Origin: Streptomyces sp. SA15
GTDB lineage: Bacteria > Actinomycetota > Actinomycetes > Streptomycetales > Streptomycetaceae
Assembly (NCBI RefSeq): GCF_002291145.1
Contig: NZ_NTGE01000169.1
Location: forward strand, 33,464 to 97,463
Reading direction: 5' to 3'
Length of the DNA stretch: 64,000 nucleotides
Position 1 is the first letter of the stretch. Each line of letters starts with the position of its first letter. Under the pieces are notes generated by a model. It worked only from the letters and a program-made list of their open reading frames with translations. It searched no databases and was not told where the DNA came from. The translations under genes were made by a program, and so were the position numbers. Positions 7,467 to 16,850 of the stretch are shown one piece after another.

Positions 7467-9227
7467 GTGGCAGCACCTAAGAGGGGCCGGAGCGCGAGCG
7501 CCCAGAGCAAGCCAGGGCGCTCGCTGGCCCTCATCCTGATCGCCATCGTGGCGCTCACCGGGGGGATGTTCCTCTCCGGGCACACCACTCCGCGTCTCGG
7601 CATCGACCTGGCCGGTGGTACGAGCATCACGCTCCGGGCGGTCCCCGAGGCCGGCCAGGAATCCGCGATCAACAAGACCAACATGGACACCGCGGTCGAC
7701 ATCATGAACCGTCGTGTCAATGGTCTGGGTGTCACGGAAGCCGAGGTTCAGACCCAGGGCGACGCGAACATCATCGTCAACATCCCCAAGGGCACGAATT
7801 CCAAGGAGGCCCAGGACCAGGTCGGCACCACCGCCAAGCTGTACTTCCGGCCGGTCATCGCGACCGAGGTCTCCGGCGGTGCCGCGCCGACCAGCCCGTC
7901 GCCGAGCCCCTCCGGCAGCGCCTCGGACAAGGCGACCGACCAGTCCGCCGACAAGGACAAGGCGACCTCGTCTCAGTCGCCCTCCGGCTCCGCCAGCCCC
8001 ACCTCGCAGGGCCGCGCGGTCACCGACGCCCTGAAGGCCGACCCCACGCCGTCCGCGAGTGGATCCCCGTCGACGAGCGCCCCCCCGTCCGCGAGCGGCA
8101 GCCCCTCCGGTGACGCGACCGGCAACCTCGAGGCCCAGTACGCCGCCCTCGACTGCAGCAAGCCGGAGACCCGCGCCAACGCCGGCAAGGGTGCCAAGCC
8201 CGGCGATTCGACCGTGGCCTGCGGCCAGAACTCGCAGGGCCAGTGGCAGAAGTACATCCTCGGCCCCGCCGAGGTCGACGGCACGGACGTGGACAAGGCC
8301 CAGGCCGTCCTCAACACCACGACCGGCGCCGGCTGGACCGTCACCATGGAGTTCACGTCCAGCGGCACCAAGAAGTTCGCCGAGATCACCGGCAAGCTGG
8401 CCCAGAACCAGTCCCCGCAGAACCAGTTCGCCATCGTCCTGGACGGCGAGGTCGTCTCCGACCCGTACGTCAGCCAGGCGCTGACCGGCGGCAACGCGGA
8501 GATCTCCGGCAACTTCAACCAGCAGTCGGCCGAGAGCCTGGCCAACATGCTGTCCTACGGAGCCCTGCCGCTGACCTTCAAGGAGGACAGCGTCACCACG
8601 GTGACCGCCGCGCTCGGCGGCGAGCAGCTGAAGGCCGGTCTGATCGCCGGCGCGATCGGCCTCGCCCTGGTCGTCATCTACCTGCTGGCGTACTACCGCG
8701 GCCTGTCGTTCATCGCCATCGCCTCACTGCTGGTCTCCGCGGCCCTGACATACGTGATCATGTCGCTGCTCGGCCCGACCATCGGCTTCGCCCTGAACCT
8801 GCCGGCCGTCTGCGGTGCCATCGTCGCGATCGGCATCACAGCGGACTCGTTCATCGTGTACTTCGAACGCGTCCGCGACGAGATCCGCGAGGGCCGCTCG
8901 CTGCGCCCCGCCGTCGAGCGGGCCTGGCCGCGCGCCCGGCGCACCATCCTGGTCTCCGACTTCGTGTCGTTCCTCGCCGCGGCGGTGCTGTTCGTCGTCA
9001 CCGTCGGCAAGGTCCAGGGCTTCGCGTTCACGCTCGGTCTGACCACCCTGCTCGACGTGGTCGTCGTGTTCCTCTTCACCAAGCCGCTGCTGACGCTGAT
9101 GGCCCGCCGCAAGTTCTTCGCGAGCGGCCACAAGTGGTCCGGCCTCGACCCGAAGAGCCTGGGTGCCAAGCCGCCGCTGCGCCGCACGCGCCGTCCCTCC
9201 GCCCCCGTCGAGACGAAGGAGGCGTGA
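7467..9227 (+). CDS. secD: Protein translocase subunit SecD
   Basis: 586 residues. The first transmembrane helix (LALILIAIVALTGGMFLSG) is followed by the hallmark LGIDLAGGTSITLRA, the large periplasmic domain, and five clustered C-terminal helices with the SecD signature (GLIAGAIGLALVVIYLLAYYRGL and AVCGAIVAIGITADSFIVYFERVRDE). Between about residues 140 and 215 the periplasmic domain carries a Ser/Pro/Gly-rich, probably disordered insertion, which lengthens this subunit. SecDF uses the proton-motive force to pull exported chains through SecYEG. GTG 7467 follows GAGGGAG. secF begins two bases after the stop codon's last base. Confidence 0.97.
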   Translation: MAAPKRGRSASAQSKPGRSLALILIAIVALTGGMFLSGHTTPRLGIDLAGGTSITLRAVPEAGQESAINKTNMDTAVDIMNRRVNGLGVTEAEVQTQGDANIIVNIPKGTNSKEAQDQVGTTAKLYFRPVIATEVSGGAAPTSPSPSPSGSASDKATDQSADKDKATSSQSPSGSASPTSQGRAVTDALKADPTPSASGSPSTSAPPSASGSPSGDATGNLEAQYAALDCSKPETRANAGKGAKPGDSTVACGQNSQGQWQKYILGPAEVDGTDVDKAQAVLNTTTGAGWTVTMEFTSSGTKKFAEITGKLAQNQSPQNQFAIVLDGEVVSDPYVSQALTGGNAEISGNFNQQSAESLANMLSYGALPLTFKEDSVTTVTAALGGEQLKAGLIAGAIGLALVVIYLLAYYRGLSFIAIASLLVSAALTYVIMSLLGPTIGFALNLPAVCGAIVAIGITADSFIVYFERVRDEIREGRSLRPAVERAWPRARRTILVSDFVSFLAAAVLFVVTVGKVQGFAFTLGLTTLLDVVVVFLFTKPLLTLMARRKFFASGHKWSGLDPKSLGAKPPLRRTRRPSAPVETKEA

Positions 9228-9228
9228 G

Positions 9229-10353
9229 ATGTCGAAGCTCGGCAACCTCGGCGCCCGACTGCACCGTGGCGAGGTCGGCTACGACTTCGTCGGCAACCGC
9301 AAGATCTGGTACGGCCTCTCGATCCTGATCACCATCACGGCCATCGTCGGCCTGGCGGTACGCGGCCTGAACATGGGCATCGAGTTCCAGGGCGGTGCCG
9401 TCTTCACCACCCCGGAGAAAACCTCCGTCTCCGTGTCCCAGGCCGAGACGTACGCGGAGGAGGCCTCGGGGCACGACGCGATCGTGCAGGAGCTCGGCAA
9501 CGGCAGCCTGCGCATCCAGGTCGCGGGCATCGACACCGACAAGTCCAACCAGATCAAGGCGGACCTCGCCGAGGACCTGAAGGTCGACGCCGAGAGCATC
9601 AACGCCGACCTGGTCGGCCCCAGCTGGGGCGAGCAGATTGCCAACAAAGCGTGGCAGGGCCTCGGCATCTTCCTGGTCCTGGTCGTGATCTATCTGGCGA
9701 TCGCCTTCGAATTGCGCATGGCGTTCGCCGCGTTCGTCGCGCTGATCCACGACATCACCATCACGGTCGGCATCTACGCCCTCGTCGGCTTCGAGGTCAC
9801 ACCCGGCACGGTGATCGGTCTGCTGACCATCCTCGGTTACTCGCTCTACGACACGGTCGTCGTCTTTGACAGCCTCAAGGAGCAGACGAAGGACATCACC
9901 AAACAGACCCGCTGGACCTACAGCGACATCGCCAACCGCTCGATCAACAGCACCCTGGTCCGCTCCATCAACACCACCGTGGTGGCGCTGCTGCCGGTGG
10001 CGGGCCTGCTGTTCATCGGTGGCGGTGTGCTCGGCGCCGGCATGCTCAACGACATCTCGCTGTCGCTGTTCGTCGGCCTCGCGGCCGGTGCGTACTCCTC
10101 GATCTTCATCGCCACGCCGCTCGTCGCCGACCTCAAGGAGCGCGAGCCGCAGATGAAGGCCCTGAGGAAGCGGGTGCTCGCCAAGCGGGCCCAGGCCGCC
10201 GCGAAGGGCGAGTCCCTGGACGCGCCGGTCACCGACGAGCCGCTCGAAGACGAGCCCGAGGACGTCGACGCCGCTTCCGCCGTCGTGGGCCCGCGCAACC
10301 AGCCCGCCTCCCGCAACCGGGGCCGCGGCCGACCCTCGGGGAAGCGCCGATGA
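9229..10353 (+). CDS. secF: Protein translocase subunit SecF
   Basis: 374 residues. The first helix (IWYGLSILITITAIVGLAV) is followed by GLNMGIEFQGGAVF, the SecF counterpart of the SecD motif, then a periplasmic domain and five membrane helices with the SecF signature ITVGIYALVGFEVTPGTVIGLLTILGYSLYDTVVVFD. The C terminus has a basic and acidic tail ending in an RGRGRPSGKRR-like patch. ATG 9229 matches the conserved start MSKLGNLGARLHRGEVGYDF; a longer in-frame start inside secD is unlikely. Its stop overlaps the apt start (ATGA). Confidence 0.97.
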   Translation: MSKLGNLGARLHRGEVGYDFVGNRKIWYGLSILITITAIVGLAVRGLNMGIEFQGGAVFTTPEKTSVSVSQAETYAEEASGHDAIVQELGNGSLRIQVAGIDTDKSNQIKADLAEDLKVDAESINADLVGPSWGEQIANKAWQGLGIFLVLVVIYLAIAFELRMAFAAFVALIHDITITVGIYALVGFEVTPGTVIGLLTILGYSLYDTVVVFDSLKEQTKDITKQTRWTYSDIANRSINSTLVRSINTTVVALLPVAGLLFIGGGVLGAGMLNDISLSLFVGLAAGAYSSIFIATPLVADLKEREPQMKALRKRVLAKRAQAAAKGESLDAPVTDEPLEDEPEDVDAASAVVGPRNQPASRNRGRGRPSGKRR

Positions 10354-10889
10354 CCGGCATCGAAGAGCTGCTGCTCAGCCGGATCCGTGACGTGGCCGAC
10401 TACCCGGAGCCGGGCGTGATGTTCAAGGACATCACCCCGCTCCTGGCGGACCCGGCGGCGTTCACCGCGCTCACCGACGCGCTGGCCGAGATCGCCGGGA
10501 ACACCGGAGCCACGAAGATCGTCGGCCTGGAGGCCCGCGGCTTCATCCTCGGCGCGCCGGTCGCCGTCCGCGCGGGCGTCGGCTTCATCCCCGTACGCAA
10601 GGCGGGCAAGCTGCCCGGAGCCACCCTCAGCCAGGCTTACGACCTGGAGTACGGCTCTGCCGAGATCGAGGTGCACGCCGAGGACCTGAGCGCGAGCGAC
10701 CGTGTCCTGGTCGTCGACGACGTCCTCGCCACCGGCGGCACCGCCGAGGCCTCCCTCCAGCTCATCCGCCGGGCGGGCGCCGAGGTCGCGGGCCTCGCGG
10801 TCCTGATGGAGCTCGGCTTCCTCGGCGGCCGCACCCGCCTGGAACCGGCCCTGTCCGGGGCCCCGCTGGAGGCGCTGCTCACGGTCTGA
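10350..10889 (+). CDS. apt: Adenine phosphoribosyltransferase
   Basis: 179 residues, type I PRTase fold. It salvages adenine to AMP using PRPP. The PRPP loop is VLVVDDVLATGGTAEAS, and the family segments YPEPGVMFKDITPLL, GLEARGFILGAPVA and FIPVRKAGKLPG are present. It overlaps secF by four bases, so translation is probably coupled. The secDF-apt-relA order is common in actinomycetes, but here a strong hairpin (10938-10970) separates apt from relA. Confidence 0.97.
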   Translation: MTGIEELLLSRIRDVADYPEPGVMFKDITPLLADPAAFTALTDALAEIAGNTGATKIVGLEARGFILGAPVAVRAGVGFIPVRKAGKLPGATLSQAYDLEYGSAEIEVHAEDLSASDRVLVVDDVLATGGTAEASLQLIRRAGAEVAGLAVLMELGFLGGRTRLEPALSGAPLEALLTV

Positions 10890-10890
10890 C

Positions 10891-10930
10891 GGCTCTCGAA
10901 GGCTCTCGAAGGCCCTCGCAGGCCCTCGCA
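10891..10930. repeat. Four tandem ten-base units after apt
   Basis: GGCTCTCGAA occurs twice, then GGCCCTCGCA twice, head to tail, beginning one base after the apt stop codon. The units differ at only two positions, so this is a small local expansion. It immediately precedes the terminator hairpin. Confidence 0.7.
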
Positions 10931-10937
10931 GGACAGG

Positions 10938-10970
10938 GAGGCGGGCCCGGAGGAATCCGGCGCCCGCCTC
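10938..10970 (+). terminator. Terminator hairpin after apt
   Basis: GAGGCGGGC (10938-10946) pairs with GCCCGCCTC (10962-10970), and the stem continues inside as CCGG (10947-10950) with CCGG (10957-10960). It probably ends the yajC-secDF-apt transcript, leaving relA to its own promoter. Confidence 0.75.
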
Positions 10971-10990
10971 TCGCGTTTCTCGGGTAGACG

Positions 10991-11030
10991 GCCTTCACAT
11001 TGGCCTGAAGGCGATCCTGGGGCGCAGGAT
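10991..11030 (+). promoter_or_regulatory. Two short inverted repeats upstream of relA
   Basis: GCCTTC (10991-10996) with GAAGGC (11007-11012), and ATCCTG (11014-11019) with CAGGAT (11025-11030), lie side by side about 60-100 bases before the relA start. They could be operators or leader hairpins. I could not place a convincing -35/-10 pair here. Confidence 0.3.
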
Positions 11031-11090
11031 GGCTACCATGGGGTCTCCGGAGCCTGACCGGGGGACCCGGATCGCGCACGAGGAGCCCTC

Positions 11091-13682
11091 TTGCCAGACG
11101 AGGCCCAGCACCTGACCGCCGCCAAGCCCGAGTCCGCCTCGGCAGCGGCGGCGAAGCCCGCGCCGAACGCGACCAACGCGCCGAACGTGAAGAACGACAC
11201 TCGCGGGCCGGTCCAGCATGCCCAGTCCACGCCCGTCGACAAGCCGGCCGAGCAGACGCGCCCCAAGCCTTCCCCCACTCTCGACTCGTCTCGAGCGGGG
11301 GAACCCTCATCGGCCCAGCGGCCCACCAATCCGCCCGCGGTCCGCCCGCCCGCCGGCCAGCCCGCCCGCACCGGCTCCTCCAACCGCGTCCGCGCCCGCC
11401 TCGCCCGACTCGGCGTGCAGCGCTCCAACCCCTACAACCCGGTCCTGGAGCCGTTGCTGCGGATAGTCCGCAGCAACGACCCGAAGATCGAGACATCGAC
11501 GCTCCGCCAGATCGAGCGTGCCTACCAGGTCGCCGAGCGCTGGCACCGCGGCCAGAAACGCAAGAGCGGCGACCCGTACATCACGCACCCCCTCGCGGTG
11601 ACGACGATCCTCGCCGAACTCGGCATGGACCCGGCCACCCTCATGGCCGGTCTCCTGCACGACACCGTCGAGGACACCGAGTACGGCCTCGACCAGCTCC
11701 GCCGCGACTTCGGCGACTCCGTCGCCCTGCTCGTCGACGGCGTCACCAAGCTGGACAAGGTCAAGTTCGGCGAGGCCGCACAGGCCGAGACCGTGCGCAA
11801 GATGGTCGTAGCGATGGCCAAGGACCCGCGCGTCCTGGTCATCAAGCTGGCCGACCGCCTGCACAACATGCGCACCATGCGCTACCTCAAGCGCGAGAAG
11901 CAGGAGAAGAAGGCGCGCGAGACCCTGGAGATCTACGCGCCGCTCGCCCATCGCCTGGGCATGAACACCATCAAGTGGGAACTGGAGGACCTCGCCTTCG
12001 CGATCCTCTACCCCAAGATGTACGACGAGATCGTACGGCTGGTGGCCGAAAGGGCACCGAAGCGTGACGAGTACCTGGCCATAGTGACCGACGAGGTCCA
12101 GGCCGACCTGCGGGCCGCCCGGATCAAGGCGACCGTCACCGGCCGCCCGAAGCACTACTACAGCGTCTACCAGAAGATGATCGTCCGCGGCCGTGACTTC
12201 GCGGAGATCTACGACCTGGTGGGCATCCGCGTCCTCGTGGACACCGTCCGCGACTGCTACGCAGCCCTCGGCACGGTGCACGCGCGATGGAACCCGGTCC
12301 CCGGCCGGTTCAAGGACTACATCGCGATGCCCAAGTTCAACATGTACCAGTCGCTGCACACGACGGTCATCGGACCCAACGGCAAACCGGTCGAGCTCCA
12401 GATCCGCACGTTCGACATGCACCGCCGCGCCGAGTACGGCATCGCCGCACACTGGAAGTACAAGCAGGAGGCCGTCGCCGGTGCCTCCAAGGTCCGTACG
12501 GACGCGCCGAAGTCATCGTCCGGCAAGGCCGGCAAGGATGCCGGCGCCATCAACGACATGGCGTGGCTGCGGCAACTGCTGGACTGGCAGAAGGAGACCG
12601 AGGACCCGGGCGAGTTCCTGGAGTCCCTGCGCTTCGACCTCTCCCGCAACGAGGTCTTCGTCTTCACCCCCAAGGGCGACGTCATAGCGCTCCCGGCCGG
12701 GGCCACGCCCGTCGACTTCGCGTACGCGGTGCACACCGAGGTCGGCCACCGCACCATAGGGGCGCGGGTCAACGGCCGTCTCGTACCGCTCGAATCCACC
12801 CTGGACAACGGCGACCTGGTGGAGGTCTTCACCTCCAAGGCGTCCGGCGCGGGCCCCTCCCGCGACTGGCTCGGCTTCGTGAAGTCGCCGCGTGCCCGCA
12901 ACAAGATCCGGGCGTGGTTCTCCAAGGAGCGCCGCGACGAGGCGATCGAGCAGGGCAAGGACGCGATCGTCCGTGCCATGCGCAAACAGAACCTGCCCAT
13001 CCAGCGCATCCTGACCGGTGACTCACTGGTGACGCTCGCCCACGAGATGCGCTACCCGGACATCTCCGCGCTGTACGCGGCGATCGGCGAGGGCCACGTC
13101 TCCGCGCAGAACGTCGTACAGAAGCTGGTCCAGGCGCTCGGCGGCGAGGAGGCCGCCACCGAGGAGATCGACGAGTCGGTACCGCCGTCCCGCGGCCGCA
13201 GCCGCAAGCGCCGCTCCAGCACGGACCCGGGTGTCGTCGTCAAGGGCGTCGACGACGTGTGGGTCAAGCTGGCCCGCTGTTGTACGCCCGTCCCCGGCGA
13301 CCCCATCATGGGCTTCGTCACGCGCGGCAGTGGCGTATCGGTTCATCGCACCGACTGCGTCAACGTCGACTCACTGTCCCGCGAGCCCGAGCGCATCCTC
13401 GAGGTCGAGTGGGCACCCACCCAGTCCTCGGTCTTCCTGGTCGCCATCCAGGTCGAGGCCCTGGACCGCTCCCGGCTCCTGTCGGACGTCACGCGCGTGC
13501 TGTCCGACCAGCACGTCAACATCCTCTCCGCGGCCGTCCAGACCTCCCGCGACCGCGTCGCCACCTCCCGCTTCACCTTCGAGATGGGCGACCCGAAGCA
13601 TCTCGGCCATGTGCTGAAGGCCGTACGAGGTGTGGAAGGCGTGTACGACGTGTACCGGGTGACGTCGGCGCGCAGCCGCTAG
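11091..13682 (+). CDS. relA: Bifunctional (p)ppGpp synthetase/hydrolase RelA/SpoT homologue
   Basis: 863 residues from a TTG start preceded by GAGGAGC. After about 125 Ala/Pro/Lys-rich residues come the HD hydrolase domain (GLLHDTVEDTEYG, near residue 185), the synthetase domain with GRPKHYYSVYQKM and the RFKD motif (near residue 407), which is the RXKD type of bifunctional Rel rather than the EXDD of monofunctional RelA, then TGS (VFVFTPKGDVIALPAGATPVDFAYAVH) and a C-terminal ACT domain. It makes and degrades (p)ppGpp and links starvation to growth and antibiotic production in streptomycetes. A strong bidirectional terminator follows. The exact start within the low-complexity N terminus is less certain than the gene. 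Confidence 0.96.
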   Translation: MPDEAQHLTAAKPESASAAAAKPAPNATNAPNVKNDTRGPVQHAQSTPVDKPAEQTRPKPSPTLDSSRAGEPSSAQRPTNPPAVRPPAGQPARTGSSNRVRARLARLGVQRSNPYNPVLEPLLRIVRSNDPKIETSTLRQIERAYQVAERWHRGQKRKSGDPYITHPLAVTTILAELGMDPATLMAGLLHDTVEDTEYGLDQLRRDFGDSVALLVDGVTKLDKVKFGEAAQAETVRKMVVAMAKDPRVLVIKLADRLHNMRTMRYLKREKQEKKARETLEIYAPLAHRLGMNTIKWELEDLAFAILYPKMYDEIVRLVAERAPKRDEYLAIVTDEVQADLRAARIKATVTGRPKHYYSVYQKMIVRGRDFAEIYDLVGIRVLVDTVRDCYAALGTVHARWNPVPGRFKDYIAMPKFNMYQSLHTTVIGPNGKPVELQIRTFDMHRRAEYGIAAHWKYKQEAVAGASKVRTDAPKSSSGKAGKDAGAINDMAWLRQLLDWQKETEDPGEFLESLRFDLSRNEVFVFTPKGDVIALPAGATPVDFAYAVHTEVGHRTIGARVNGRLVPLESTLDNGDLVEVFTSKASGAGPSRDWLGFVKSPRARNKIRAWFSKERRDEAIEQGKDAIVRAMRKQNLPIQRILTGDSLVTLAHEMRYPDISALYAAIGEGHVSAQNVVQKLVQALGGEEAATEEIDESVPPSRGRSRKRRSSTDPGVVVKGVDDVWVKLARCCTPVPGDPIMGFVTRGSGVSVHRTDCVNVDSLSREPERILEVEWAPTQSSVFLVAIQVEALDRSRLLSDVTRVLSDQHVNILSAAVQTSRDRVATSRFTFEMGDPKHLGHVLKAVRGVEGVYDVYRVTSARSR

Positions 13683-13696
13683 CACCGCATACGACG

Positions 13697-13735
13697 AGAG
13701 GGGCTCCCGTACCGGACAGGTACGGGAGCCCCTCT
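13697..13735. terminator. Bidirectional terminator between relA and the DUF349 gene
   Basis: A perfect 17-base stem (13697-13713 with 13719-13735; inner arms GCTCCCGTACC and GGTACGGGAGC) with a five-base loop, placed between two convergent genes. It can fold from either strand. Confidence 0.9.
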
Positions 13736-13746
13736 TCACGTGTCCG

Positions 13747-14976
13747 TCAGCCGCCGAACTCCTGCAGACCCTTCAATGCCTGGTCCAGTAGGGCCTGGCG
13801 GCCCTCCAGCTCCTTCTCCAGCTTGTCGGCCCTGGCGTTGTTGCCCTGGGCGCGCGCCTGCTCGATCTGGCCCTTCAGCTTGTCCACGGCGGCCTGGAGC
13901 TGGCCGGTCAGACCCTCGGCACGCGCGCGTGCCTCCGGGTTGGTCCGGCGCCACTCGGTCTCCTCGGCCTCCTGGATGGCCCGCTCGACGGCGTGCATCC
14001 GGCCCTCGACCTTCGGCCGCGCGTCACGGGGCACGTGGCCGATGGCCTCCCAGCGTTCGTTGATCGAGCGGAACGCGGCCCGCGTACCCTTCAGGTCCCC
14101 GATCGGCAGGAGCTTCTCGGCCTCCTCGGCCAGCTCCTCCTTCAGCTTCAGGTTCTCGGCCTGCTCGGCGTCGCGTTCGGCGAAGACCGAGCTGCGGGCG
14201 GCGAAGAAGACGTCCTGAGCGCCGCGGAAGCGGTTCCACAGGTCGTCCTCGTGCTCGCGCTGGGCACGGCCGGCGGCCTTCCACTCGGCCATCAGCTCGC
14301 GGTAGCGCGCCGCGGTCGGACCCCAGTCCGTCGACCCGGACAGCGCCTCCGCCTCCGCGACCAGCCGCTCCTTGGTCTTGCGGGCCTCTTCGCGCTGCGC
14401 GTCCAGCGAGGCGAAGTGCGCCTTGCGGCGCTTGGAGAACGCCGAGCGGGCGTGCGAGAAGCGGTGCCACAGCTCGTCGTCCGACTTGCGGTCCAGACGC
14501 GGCAGACCCTTCCAGGTGTCCACCAGGGCACGCAGCCGCTCGCCGGCGGCCCGCCACTGGTCGGACTGCGCCAGCTCCTCCGCCTCGGCGACCAGCGCCT
14601 CCTTCGCGTGGCGCGCCTCGTCCGACTGCTTCGCCCGCTGCGCCTTGCGCTCCTCGCGGCGCTTCTCGACGAGTTCCACCAGCTTGTCCAGCCGGACCCG
14701 GAGCGCGTCCAGGTCGCCGACCGCGTGGTGTGCGTCGACCTGCTCCCGAATGTGGTCGATGGCGGCCTGCGCGTCCTTCGCCGACAGGTCGGTGGTCTTC
14801 ACTCGCTTCTCGAGGAGGCCGATTTCGACAACCAGGCCCTCGTACTTGCGCTCGAAGTAGGCCAGCGCCTCCTCGGGGGAGCCGGCCTGCCAGGAACCGA
14901 CGACCTGCTCACCGTCGGCCGTCCGCACGTACACGGTCCCCGTCTCGTCGACGCGTCCCCACGGGTCGCTGCTCAC
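13747..14976 (-). CDS. DUF349 domain-containing protein
   Basis: 409 residues. After an N-terminal globular part (SSDPWGRVDETGTVYVRTADGEQVVGSW) there are several alpha-helical DUF349 repeats, recognisable from W-x-x-A-x-x-x followed by LW-x-R-F (for example RLDRKSDDELWHRFSHARSAF and QREHEDDLWNRFRGAQDVF), then a heptad-like C terminus (QLQAAVDKLKGQIEQARAQG). No enzymatic function is established for the family; the helical array suggests a scaffold or nucleic-acid contact. The start GTG at 14976 follows GGAGGAGGCGCTGT, an excellent Shine-Dalgarno. A longer in-frame start would add 26 residues upstream of that site. Confidence 0.85.
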   Translation of the reverse strand: MSSDPWGRVDETGTVYVRTADGEQVVGSWQAGSPEEALAYFERKYEGLVVEIGLLEKRVKTTDLSAKDAQAAIDHIREQVDAHHAVGDLDALRVRLDKLVELVEKRREERKAQRAKQSDEARHAKEALVAEAEELAQSDQWRAAGERLRALVDTWKGLPRLDRKSDDELWHRFSHARSAFSKRRKAHFASLDAQREEARKTKERLVAEAEALSGSTDWGPTAARYRELMAEWKAAGRAQREHEDDLWNRFRGAQDVFFAARSSVFAERDAEQAENLKLKEELAEEAEKLLPIGDLKGTRAAFRSINERWEAIGHVPRDARPKVEGRMHAVERAIQEAEETEWRRTNPEARARAEGLTGQLQAAVDKLKGQIEQARAQGNNARADKLEKELEGRQALLDQALKGLQEFGG

Positions 14977-15112
14977 AGCGCCTCCTCCACATGATGCCTG
15001 CGGGGGGCCTGACGTACCCCCGGGCATCGTCCACAGTTTCGTCACGGCCAACATAGGCGACCGGCGGGTTGCCTGTCCGCATCCCGCGCGACCGAAATTT
15101 CGCAGTTGGCGG

Positions 15113-15934
15113 TCAGGATTTGGTGACAGTTGCCTTGTTGATCACGACCGTCGCGTTGGGCGCCCCGTCGCCCTGGCCGGTGCTCTCGCCCGCGTCGGCG
15201 ATCTTCTTCAGCACCTTCATTCCGGAACCGGAGATGGTACCGAACGGTGTGTAGCTGGGCGGCAGCTGACTGTCCTGGAACACGAGGAAGAACTGGCTCC
15301 CGCCGGTGTGCGCCTGGCCGGTATTCGCCATCGCGACCGTGCCCGCCGGGTAGACGTTGCCCTTCAGGCTTTTGTCCTTGAGGTTCTCGTCCGGGATCGT
15401 GTAGCCGGGACCGCCGCTGCCGGAGCCGGTCGGGTCGCCGCACTGCAGCACGTAGATGCCGTTGGTGGTGAGCCGGTGGCACTTGGTGTGGTCGAAGTAG
15501 CCCTTGCCGGCGAGGAAGTTGAACGAGTTCACGGTGTGCGGGGCCGCGGACGTCTTCATCGCGATGTCTATCTCACCGCACGTCGTGGCCAGCTTCATCG
15601 TGTACTGCGCCGACTCGTCGATGGTCATCGCCGGCTCCTTCTTCCAGGTCTCGGACTTGACCTTGCCCGCGGCCGGCTTGTCGCACGGGTCCGGCGCCTT
15701 GCTGGGCGACGCCTGCGCGCTCGGGCTCGTCTCGGAGCTGGCGTTGGCCTTGTCGTCGCCCTTGAGGACGTCGGTCGTGTACAGGGCCAGGCTGCCCACC
15801 AGGATCACGCCGAGCACCGACGCGATCACCGAGTTGCGCATGCGCGCCTTGCGCCGCGCGGCCGTACGCCGCTGCTGCTGCCGCAAGAACTTCTCCCGGG
15901 CGAGCTGACGCTTCCGCTGTTCCTGGGTGACCAC
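15113..15934 (-). CDS. Membrane-anchored cyclophilin-type peptidyl-prolyl isomerase
   Basis: 273 residues. A strongly basic cytosolic start (EQRKRQLAREKFLRQQQRRTAARRKAR) is followed by one membrane helix (VIASVLGVILVGSLALYTT), a Ser/Pro-rich linker, then a cyclophilin domain with the family segments KGYFDHTKCHRL, QCGDPTGSGSGGPGYTIPDE, MANTGQAHTGGSQFFLVF and YTPFGTI. It is predicted to sit outside the membrane and assist folding of exported proteins. GTG 15934 is chosen because it follows GAGGAGAGA; extending further upstream gives non-homologous sequence. It is transcribed divergently from the hydrolase gene at 16115. Confidence 0.9.
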   Translation of the reverse strand: MVTQEQRKRQLAREKFLRQQQRRTAARRKARMRNSVIASVLGVILVGSLALYTTDVLKGDDKANASSETSPSAQASPSKAPDPCDKPAAGKVKSETWKKEPAMTIDESAQYTMKLATTCGEIDIAMKTSAAPHTVNSFNFLAGKGYFDHTKCHRLTTNGIYVLQCGDPTGSGSGGPGYTIPDENLKDKSLKGNVYPAGTVAMANTGQAHTGGSQFFLVFQDSQLPPSYTPFGTISGSGMKVLKKIADAGESTGQGDGAPNATVVINKATVTKS

Positions 15935-16114
15935 CGGGTTCTCTCCTCGTGCGTCTCGTACGTCGACTGGGACGCGTGCGTCTTGTGAGCCGACCGCCTG
16001 CGTGTGCCCCGTACCGTATATGGGTTCGCTGAGGAATCGGCAGCGCCGGTAGGCTCTGACCACAGGCGCAGCCGCCCTGAAGCACACCCGTATCGACACA
16101 AACGAAGGACGATC

Positions 16115-16837
16115 GTGCTCATTGCCGGGTTCCCCGCCGGGGCTTGGGGTACGAACTGTTATCTCGTCGCCCCCGCCGCCGGTGAGGAGTGCGTGATCAT
16201 CGACCCCGGCCACCAGGCCGCCGAGGGAGTCGAGGAAACGCTGAAGAAGCATCGGCTCAAGCCCGTCGCCGTCGTCCTCACGCACGGCCACATCGACCAC
16301 GTGGCCTCGGTCGTCCCGGTGTGCGGCGCGCACGGCGTACCGGCGTGGATCCACCCCGAGGACCGGTACATGATGAACGACCCGTCAATGGGTCTCGGCC
16401 GTTCCATCGGGATGCCGCTCATGGGCGAGCTGACTGTGGGGGAGCCGGACGACGTCAAGGAGCTGACCGACGGCGCGAAGCTGGAGTTGGCCGGTCTGGA
16501 GCTGTCCGTCGCGCACGCGCCGGGCCATACGAAGGGGTCGGTGACCTTCGGGCTGCCCGAGGCGGCGGACATCCCGCCGATCTTCTTCTCGGGCGACCTG
16601 CTCTTCGCCGGCTCCATCGGACGCACCGACCTGCCCGGCGGTGACATGGCCGAGATGCTCGACTCGCTGGCCCGCGTGTGCCTGCCGCTCGACGACTCGA
16701 CCGTGGTGCTGTCCGGCCACGGCCCCCAGACGACCATCGGCCAGGAGCGCGCCACCAACCCGTATCTGCGGCAAGTGGCCGCAGGCCGCCAAGATCGTGG
16801 CGCGGGTGTGGACACCCCTCCCCGACGAGGAATGTGA
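16115..16837 (+). CDS. Metallo-beta-lactamase-fold hydrolase (glyoxalase II-like)
   Basis: 240 residues. The metal-binding HxHxDH motif is THGHIDHVASV, further ligands are in SVAHAPGHTKGSV and FFSGDLLFAGSIGRTDLPGGD, and a histidine near the C terminus is in VLSGHGPQTTIGQE. This pattern fits the glyoxalase II/YcbL group that hydrolyses thioesters, but the natural substrate cannot be read from sequence. GTG 16115 follows GAAGGACGATC and gives the conserved start LIAGFPAGAWGTNCYLV. hisS begins 14 bases downstream, so the two are likely cotranscribed. Confidence 0.9.
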   Translation: MLIAGFPAGAWGTNCYLVAPAAGEECVIIDPGHQAAEGVEETLKKHRLKPVAVVLTHGHIDHVASVVPVCGAHGVPAWIHPEDRYMMNDPSMGLGRSIGMPLMGELTVGEPDDVKELTDGAKLELAGLELSVAHAPGHTKGSVTFGLPEAADIPPIFFSGDLLFAGSIGRTDLPGGDMAEMLDSLARVCLPLDDSTVVLSGHGPQTTIGQERATNPYLRQVAAGRQDRGAGVDTPPRRGM

Positions 16838-16850
16838 CGAGAGACCTTCC

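Noticed and set aside
9529..9560. Minus-strand TTGTCGGTG inside secF as another damage promoter
   Set aside because: No TANNNT occurs eight bases downstream, and it lies inside a coding region facing no gene start.
10994..11039. TTCACA ... TACCAT as the relA promoter
   Set aside because: The spacing of 34 bases is too long for a -35/-10 pair.
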